Source of the DNA: Sepiola atlantica
Taxonomy: Eukaryota > Mollusca > Cephalopoda > Sepiida > Sepiolidae
Length of the DNA: 64,000 nucleotides
NCBI GenBank assembly: GCA_963556195.1
Contig: OY744533.1
Coordinates: 52,188,308-52,252,307, forward strand
Reading direction: 5' to 3'
The stretch's first letter is position 1; each line of letters opens with the position of its first letter. The translations under genes were made by a program, and so were the position numbers. Below are positions 16,334 through 64,000 of this stretch, one piece after another. Below the pieces are notes generated by a model, which was not told the DNA's origin, did no database searches, and saw only the letters and a program-made list of their open reading frames with translations.

Positions 16334-17639
16334 TAAATTACTATTTAAATAATAAAAGAAAATCCGCAAAAATCAGACAACAATGAGTGAATTAATTTTC
16401 CCTGTCACCGCTTGGCAAATCAGATAAAACTAGTGGATAAAATTGTGGGGCTAACCGCTTCAATATAACTTATTTTACAAGCTTAAGTCAAGTATCAGAG
16501 TTCATTTGTCCTTTTAAAACCAAATAATTTTTTTCTATCGAACAATACTTGTCCATTGTTTCTTTTTTCTCTGTTTAATTTGAACATTTTTAATTGTTTT
16601 GTTAATTGCTAAAGATTAAATTAATATTTAAATTAATTTTAAGGTACTTCTGCAGTTTATGGACCATGTTATTTTTATATTAGATTTTCAAGTTAGATTC
16701 AATTTTTACGATATCAGTTGTTTATCAAATTGTTAGGTGAGAGTACAGAATAGTTAATAAATCGTATCCCTCTCTCCATGTGAAGAATGGCGTTGTAAAT
16801 AATATTATTATTTTAACCCGGTTCGTACTTCAGTTACGAGATTAAATCCATCATAATGCATTTAGGTGTCTTTGTAAACAAGTCAGCCATTTTAATATTC
16901 TGTTAATAATTGAAAAATATCAATTACTTCGTGTCTGTTCGAAATGTGAAAACTGGCTTCAAAATTCTTAGAAAATCATGTATTTAAAAAAGCAAAATTG
17001 TTCTTCTTGTCATGAAATAAATTTCTAAGTTATTTTTTTGTAACTGTAATTCAGTGTTTTAATATCGGCGGGAGAGAGGATTTGTTGAGAATCGGCCGTT
17101 GGTCGAGTCGTTTTTTTACGTTGAAATTGTTAAATTGCTGTCAGATAAAGTGTTTAATTAAGCAAGGAAAATGTTTAACTCAAAATATCAAGAGCAAGGC
17201 TAATTAAAAAACTTTCGACTCTTAAGTTTGACAATTTAAAATATATTTTTTGTTTTAGTTTTTAAAGTTTATTGTGAACAAAATAATGGACCGACTGTTT
17301 GTTTTTTTGTTATATGCAATCCTTGCAGACTAAGATAATTTAATGTTTTGTCCCAATCCAGAATGCTCACATTAAAAACAACTTTATGTCTATGTCCAAC
17401 TCCTCCCTCGTGGGGAGACAAGTAAATAGGGATTCTGTATTTTTAATGCTTATAACACGCGTCGTCACTCTGATTAAGTCTATGGCGTGTTTGTTATAAT
17501 TACTCACTTGTTAGAATTTAAATAAATGTTTAGCAAAAATGTCTTTTAATATAAGCCCATAAAATCAATCCTCATAATAAGCCCCTGCCAAGATCTATCT
17601 CATTGGGACTAATTATATGAACTATGGTGTAATACAGAA
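16334..17639. other. No gene seen
   Basis: AT-rich sequence without a recognisable coding pattern. It may include untranslated or upstream parts of the element at 17.6 kb. Confidence 0.4.
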
Positions 17640-18545
17640 AAATGTGCTTTCTAATGATGCAGATGTAGTCACCCTAGCAATCAAGATGTCCAGTTGCTAA
17701 AATCCAGACTGATTTCTTCTGTTCATGAGAAAGAATACTTCAAATCAAAAGTGGACTCAGTTGAAACTGAACTGGAATTTGCTGCAAAATTTTTGATGGG
17801 TGTTCCAGAAGAATGTGAAAGAAAGTAAAATACCACCAATGGCTCTTTTTGGAACAAATGAGCTTGTGGATCTGTTTAATGAAAAATTGCTCAATCTAAA
17901 TAAAATTGAACTGCTCAGGATGATTTTGAAAGCTCAAAGCAGAAGAAAAGAAGACAACAAAGAGGAAGACCCCAGAAGAAAGGAAAAATCAACAGAAAAA
18001 CTTAAAAGATCTGAAACTGCTCGTCTCCCAGATGTGTTGCAAGTAGCTGTTGGAGTCAGAGTAATGTTAATCAGAAATATCGATGTATCACTGGGACTGG
18101 CCAATGGAGTTGCTGGAATTGTGACCAATATTGCAATGTCAAGAAGTGACAAACATTAGTGTGAAATTTCCAAATGTGGATAATATTCAAGCAATTGAAA
18201 GAGTTGAAGCTCAGTATGAAGTTGGGAAAAACGTTTTTCTGACCAGAAAGCAGTTTTCTTTAGTGGTCTGTTATGCAATGACCATCCACAAGTGTCAGGG
18301 TCTTTCCCTTGACAAAGTGTTTGTATCGATATGAGGTGAAATCTTTGAAGATAGGATGGTGTATGTGGCTTAGAGTAGAGCAAGAAAATTGGCAAATGTC
18401 TTTGATCAACTTTGACCCATCAAGAATGCGCTGTGCCAGGTTTGGCTACAATGAGTACAAGCGCCTAAGAGACACAGTTGGAATGGAAGATTTGCCAAGG
18501 TGCAATGTTCTGCCCTCATCAGTTCAACTGACAAAATACTAAGCC
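17640..18545 (+). pseudogene. Pif1-type helicase C-terminal half (transposon-derived relic)
   Basis: Three frames together give a Pif1/RecD-type helicase end. PMALFGTNELVDLFN (17833-17877) corresponds to the LxxTNxxVxxxN motif. VGVRVMLIRNIDVSLGLANG (18049-18108) corresponds to the GxxVMLxxNxDxxxGLxNG motif. VCYAMTIHKCQGLSLD (about 18267-18314) corresponds to the AMTINKSQGxTLD motif. VYVA, a stop, SRARKLANV (18353-18393) corresponds to VYVALSR. There is a frame shift near 18130-18150 and stops near 18332 and 18365. The Walker A half is not visible upstream. Such helicases occur in Helitrons and related elements. Confidence 0.75.
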
Positions 18546-18549
18546 TAGA

Positions 18550-19507
18550 AAGGTTTGCAGCAGTTAGATGGTAAAGAGGCAGTGAAGAGGCCAATGAAGA
18601 GAAAGAAAATGCAAGATTGTGTTGGAGATGAAGCCAAGAAAGCTGCGAAAATTGATGTTCTGAAGCTCAGGAATCAAGACAGTTAGCTGTTATGTGAATA
18701 CTGCTGTACAGCTTCTATTCCTATGCCCGGAAGTTAGAATGGTGCTGAACAATATTGAAAGCCTGGAAAGTTAACAGTTGTCAGCCAGAAATCTACAAAA
18801 TCTCTTCAAACAAGAGGCAAACGACTGTTTTGATTTGAGGCTGTCTGTGGATACAGAAAGTCAAATGACTGAATTCTCAGAGCAAAGGCAACAAGATAGC
18901 CACCACTTTTTGCAGTCCCTTTTGGACAAATTGCCATATGAAATTGAACAGTTGTTTCTTGGCAAAGAGAAAACAACAAGAGAATGTCAAGTCTGTCATC
19001 TTACAAGCTCAGTCACTGATCCTTGCAACCTGGTCACCTTCAGCTGCTCTAAGTATCGTAATCAAGACATCCGATTTCAACAGTTGATTGATGATTTTTG
19101 TTCTCCAGGCGAGTCAGTTGAAATGTGGTGTGAAAGGTGTGATCAGAACCAAGATCATACAATTATTGATGTTGAGTACCAGTTTGGAGCCGATCAAATG
19201 TACGTGTGCATATACTTAAATAACTTCGCTTTCGATGGCAATGTGGCTGTGAAGTTCTCAAGTCGTGTCACCTACTTCAATTCGACCAGGCCGCAGATTT
19301 TTGGCCAGCTTTTTTGGCTTCAAACTATTGGGAGCAGTTCACCTGACTGGAAGATCAGTTCATTCTCGCCACTACACTGTCTACTTGAGAAATGACAATT
19401 CAGGATGGGTCAAAATTGATGATCTGAGTTCGGTTGGAGCAATTCCCCAGAAATCTTTGGTGCAAAAGTTGAAGAACCTTGTGCTTTTAGTTCTGCAAAG
19501 AGCCTAA
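18550..19507 (+). pseudogene. USP-type ubiquitin protease domain downstream of Pif1 (relic)
   Basis: A Lys-rich linker leads into a USP-like domain. The Cys box at about 18670-18735 reads VSCYVNTAVQLL, with the catalytic-type Cys codon at 18688-18690. QQDSHHFLQSLLD (about 18889-18927) matches QQDAHEFL. CQVC and WCERC are a zinc-finger pair. The His box HYTVYLRNDNSGWVKIDD starts near 19370. An in-frame TAA at 18772-18774 and a frameshift near 19,300-19,340 break the gene. Because the helicase and protease lie head to tail on one strand with only a short gap, they probably belonged to one element or one fusion protein. Confidence 0.7.
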
Positions 19508-20860
19508 AACCTTGAACTTTGAAATTGTATTAAATTTATTTTTCCATATGCAAGTGAAATTGAATGTCAAATTTCTGCATCTGCAAATTCATGAAATATT
19601 GCTCCAAATGCTTTGTAACTGTTTTCTATGTGATGGATATGGAAAACCATTTTGGCTATGGTGGACAGTTGGCTCTTGCTTCGATGAAATCCCTTGTTCT
19701 CTGTTCACTTTTAGTTGACATGGGTTTGATCCTAGTCTTCACGCTTTCATTATTGATTTTAAATTCTATGCGATTGTGTTCATTATTTGCATTATTTTGA
19801 CTCTCATTGTTTTTAATGGTTGTAAGTATTCTGTTTCCAATATGTCAGTTCGGATGACAAAGTATCAGACTGATAACTGTCTGCAACAAATGGATATGCA
19901 AATGGTGCAATGTGCAGTGAACAGTGTAGAAGTATTGTTGTAGCAGTTGAAAATTACAGTATAATTTAAATGAGTTCTGTAAGGGGAACTTGGAGATGTT
20001 TGAAGAGAAAAACGTGGCCGTTGAATTTATTGTCTAGTTAAGTTGCTGAATTACAGTTGGTCAAAATTTCTGGAAAACTTTAGAAAGCGACAGATATTAT
20101 TTAATCGTGGTGACTTAGTTTTGATACACTGCCAAAACTTGTTTATGAAAATTAAGCAACAAAATAATTTCATGTATTTTGTTTTCCTTTGTACACTGAA
20201 TATGATATTGTTTACTATTGTGAATAACTTTATTATATTCCCCCCTACTACAAAAATGTTCGATTGATAAATAAATCAATCAAATTAAATATGTTTGCAT
20301 TGTGTCCTTGTCAATTTTACAAACACACTGACTGTAAAATGATAGAATCACTATTTATTGTTTGCAATGAATACATGGTAAAGTTTGAAAAAAATTGTTC
20401 TAGTTTGAATAGTATCATGAGTAAATATACACTCATCATTATTTAAAAAAATATTTATATATATCGCATACACTTAATGACAATGAAAGTGTAAAACTTT
20501 GGGAATTTCTTTGCTTTTGTACATTTAGTGTTTAGTGTATATGAATTTTCATTTTAACCCTATTAAGGGCATATGATTTCAGTATACTGGCATTTTTCAT
20601 GGAATTCAATTAGAAATCGCTGATTAGTATGCTTTTTTAAATGGTTGATTATTCATTATAAATAGTATTAAATATTTAAAAAAAATATTTTGAAGTCATT
20701 ACATTGAGACATGACTTTTCTTACACAATTTTCAAACTTCTCCAAAACCTGAATTCGTGTAAAATTTTCAGTATTACTTATTATTTTAATGTTATTTTAT
20801 TTTTCAACATTTGCTCTGTTCCTAGCTATAACTAACGACAGCGATCCCGCATTTGACGAC
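19508..20860. other. No gene seen; possible 3' part of the preceding element
   Basis: Plus-strand reading frames of 60-80 codons exist but show no motif. Base composition changes gradually to AT-rich. AATAAATCAATCAAATTAAAT near 20270 could be a polyadenylation region. Confidence 0.35.
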
Positions 20861-20861
20861 G

Positions 20862-20934
<73 letters not shown>
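20862..20934. repeat. (CAT)n microsatellite
   Basis: About 24 units. Confidence 0.95.
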
Positions 20935-21398
20935 ATGGAGAAAGATGACAACAATTCACGTACGCTAACAACAACGTCTGATTTTAATTGATTAAAATAT
21001 TAATGATTAAATGACTTTAATGGTTACATAAGCTCATCTTGATAATACCCTTATGTAACAATTGGTTGACTTCTCATAGATTGTTTCATTTTACATAAAT
21101 GTTTTTATGAGAAAATACTTTACTTACAATACTTGAATACTTTGATTTCCCAACTAAATCGTGACCAGGCTTTATGTTGCTTAACTTTTGTAATCTCGCA
21201 TTTTTATGATTACACTTCTACTTATCTGTCGATAACTTTCTGTTTTTTATTGGGTTTTTTTGTTAAAAAAATTACTTTTTTTTTTCAAGAAATTACTTTT
21301 TGTTGTTATCAATTTGCAAATATGCGTTTAGTTGACATCTGGAATTCATTCCCATCCGATAATTAAGACACACCTGAAGATGAAATCATCTGGGTAAA

Positions 21399-21438
21399 GG
21401 TTAGGGTTAGGGTTAGGGTTTGGGTTCGGGTTCGGGTA
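21399..21438 (+). repeat. Short interstitial telomere-like repeat
   Basis: GGTTAGGGTTAGGGTTAGGG followed by variants TTTGGG and TTCGGG. TTAGGG is the usual animal telomere unit; with only a handful of units inside the sequence it is an interstitial remnant. Confidence 0.8.
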
Positions 21439-21642
21439 AAGATGTAATCGTTTCCCACTTTCATCAGAGGACAAAAAGCAGATGAATAAATTATGTTTTG
21501 ATGATGTTTTTTTAATAAAACTTTTAATAAAACTTTCTTCTTAAGAAATAATGTCAAACCACATGATGCAATAAAACATGAAAGATAAGCGTATCAAGAT
21601 CGATAATAAAAGAACAACAACACATATTAAATCATGCTTATA

Positions 21643-21648
21643 TTTATT
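21643..21648 (-). promoter_or_regulatory. Candidate polyadenylation signal
   Basis: AATAAA on the minus strand, about 150 nt beyond the proposed stop codon. Such hexamers are frequent in AT-rich DNA, so position is the only support. Confidence 0.3.
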
Positions 21649-21793
21649 AAAGATTCACACAAGAATTTGAAAATCGATGGTGAAACAAATTAAAAGGTAT
21701 GAAATAATAACATTTCGCAGATCTGTTACGCATCAAAGAAAATTTGAATATTCAGAATAGAATTAAAACGATTATATGTAACACGTTTTATAT

Positions 21794-61898
<40,105 letters not shown>

Positions 61899-61899
61899 C

Positions 61900-62345
<446 letters not shown>

Positions 62346-62696
62346 TTGATAAAATGTTATTATATCCCATTACTTATTTGTACTAGGAACGTGAAATTTT
62401 AGTCAAACGTCTCAGTTTTTTTAAATGAACATAACAAATTATTTTCTAAATTTTTTAAATCTACAAATTAATAATTATTTATTCATATTAAATTATAATC
62501 AAATTTATATACAAATCTCATTTATAAATAATGATATAACACTGAATCAATGAAATAGAAATTGAACATATATAAATGTCATTACAATGGAAAGTCAATA
62601 GATCTTGTTCGTTCGTGAGTTCTCATTTTTTAAACGGAATAAATACATGACGGAATTTGTCTCATTTCGAAATAACAATCTTAACTTTGAGAATAT

Positions 62697-63027
62697 ATTT
62701 ATCTACCTCCCACAGCGGTAAGATGTGACGCAAGGTCGGGAAAGCGGGATTAGATAAGCGAATGCTCGAGAGGTGAGCAATCTGGCCATTAAAAAATTTC
62801 CTGGGCCACCCGTCGGCATTCCCCGGTAGGGTCACCTCAGGCAGTTAGCAATAAACTTTCTCCTCCTCAAAGAGGGGAGGAAAAGCCGGGGAGGCTGGAC
62901 CTCCTAGAACTGCACAGGACAGACCAGTAGACCGGCGTAAATCAAGACCCGAAGGTAAAGACAATACCAGTCTATGGGAGTATAGTATCCATCGGAACAG
63001 ATACTACACTTTGATCGCGACCAAAAT
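62697..63027 (-). mobile_element. SINE-like repeat with U2 snRNA-derived head, copy 2
   Basis: Same orientation and extent as the copy at 39.2 kb. The head at 62994-63027 reads TTTTGGTCGCGATCAA, then GTGTAGTATCTGTTC on the minus strand. The U2 3'-like part at 62958-62976 reads CATAGACTGGTATTG. The 3' end is again CCGCTGTGGGAGGTAGATAA, without the trinucleotide array. Confidence 0.75.
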
Positions 63028-63442
63028 GAAATTTACAACAAAAAAGCGGATGCCTTTACCGGAAATCGAAGCCGAAATCGTGAGATCTTATACTTATAAT
63101 TTACGTCCCGTTTACAAAACATGAATTCAACGATAAGCGATAACAAAAAATAAATGAGTTTGTTAACATTATAATAGCGTTGAAAATTATTTTAATAGTC
63201 CAAAACAATTTATTTTGCTTTAACTACGTCCTGTATGTAATTCGTTCACAATCATATTATCTCTCATCCGAGAAATAATATGCGACCGGAAGGAATATAT
63301 TCTTGCTAATAAATAAATACTAATAATAGACATGTTGTTTAATGCAGTGTTCATTTAAGAGGATACCTTTAAGTACATTTACGACGGCTGTATAATCTTT
63401 TCCAATTAAAATTTAAAAAATATTTAATTGGAATATTATTTA
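63028..63442. other. No gene seen
   Basis: AT-rich; may be intron or upstream sequence of the large gene. Confidence 0.4.
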
Positions 63443-63605
63443 ATGGGAGGTGTAGTTTAGTATCGCTTCTGTTCTCATAAGACCGTCCTCGCAGAAATTA
63501 CGTTTTCTTTTGGGTGGAAGGAGGTAGTGTTCGTGCATCATGATATTATCCTCTGTCAGGGAGGTCAGTTTAGTATATGTTTGTTCACCATAATACTAGC
63601 TAAGG
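63443..63605 (+). repeat. Diverged U2-like tandem units
   Basis: Three plus-strand units beginning GGGAGGTGTAGTTTAGTATC, GGAGGTAGTGTTCGTGCATC and GGGAGGTCAGTTTAGTATAT, each followed by a TCAT/CACCATAA-type segment. They resemble the units at 650-1190 in the opposite orientation. Much weaker than that array. Confidence 0.4.
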
Positions 63606-64000
63606 AAGAAGGTTAACTCAAGTTTATAATAAACATGTCTTTTTTAACTAAAAGATTTTAGAAGTTATTGTTTTTTCCTTAGCTAGCATGTTTATCCTTG
63701 TTTATAAAAATGGCGATTATATTATTCCAGGCGATTTTGATTGAAGCGTTTCACGTGGACAATGAAACTTGTCATGTTTTTTAATGTTATCTAAATACAT
63801 CAATGCAACAGTTTTTTTCACTTATTCTAACTGTTGTGAAGTAGTCCAACAGTAAAAAGAAGAAGTCAAGTCGAGGTTGGGTTAAGATAACAAGTGTATT
63901 AACATAAAAGGTACAAAGGTAAGGAAACTGACTGGCACTCTGCTAGACAGTTACAATACTGTCCTTTTTTCTCCTTGGTGATTGTCTACTCGCACTATTT
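63606..64000. other. No feature seen
   Basis: The window ends without a recognisable first exon of the large gene. Confidence 0.4.

Overview
The window looks like nuclear DNA from an animal, probably a lophotrochozoan. I lean towards a mollusc, perhaps a cephalopod, but that is an inference. It is AT-rich, has widely spaced 100-300 nt exons in long introns, is full of long (TA)n, (CAT)n and (CTA)n arrays, and carries decayed animal-type retrotransposons. Nothing suggests operons, CRISPR or a bacterial replicon.

The only gene I can support is one large minus-strand gene from about 61.9 kb (entering from beyond the right edge) to about 21.8 kb. I reconstructed 26 exons by hand from cysteine patterns, AG/GT splice sites and codon phase. 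Every junction agrees in phase, giving about 1,167 residues plus a stop. In transcription order they encode thirteen EGF-like modules (one exon each, all phase 1-1), a VWD domain on two exons, a C8 domain, a TIL domain, a TILa/EGF-like segment, a complete VWA domain with a degenerate metal site, four very short Cys/Arg/Lys-rich exons, and three small exons with a short hydrophobic stretch and a stop. The domains point to a secreted or membrane-attached adhesive or matrix protein. The start codon and signal peptide lie outside the window.

The EGF part grew by repeated duplication of exon plus intron. A four-exon unit (about 48.4-52.6 kb) recurs at about 53.8-61.1 kb with only 2-4 differences per 108-111 nt exon. 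One EGF exon type with its flanking intron occurs five times. A decayed EGF exon lies at 61.4 kb.

From 1 to 21 kb I see no intact gene, only repeats and relics: a Jockey/CR1-like LINE (5.6-7.7 kb), a Ty3/gypsy element (11.6-14.4 kb), and an element with Pif1-type helicase and USP-type ubiquitin protease sequences (17.6-19.5 kb). Minus-strand LINE fragments lie at 21.9-22.5 kb and 51.05-51.55 kb.

The most unusual material is repetitive. Two copies of a SINE-like repeat (39.2 and 62.7 kb) have a head resembling U2 snRNA, and tandem arrays with the same U2-like core lie near both window ends. The intron between the TIL region and the VWA exon holds a 3.2-kb minisatellite built as 15-bp monomers, 45-bp trimers and larger blocks. 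All calls come from reading by eye; no alignment or database search was run.
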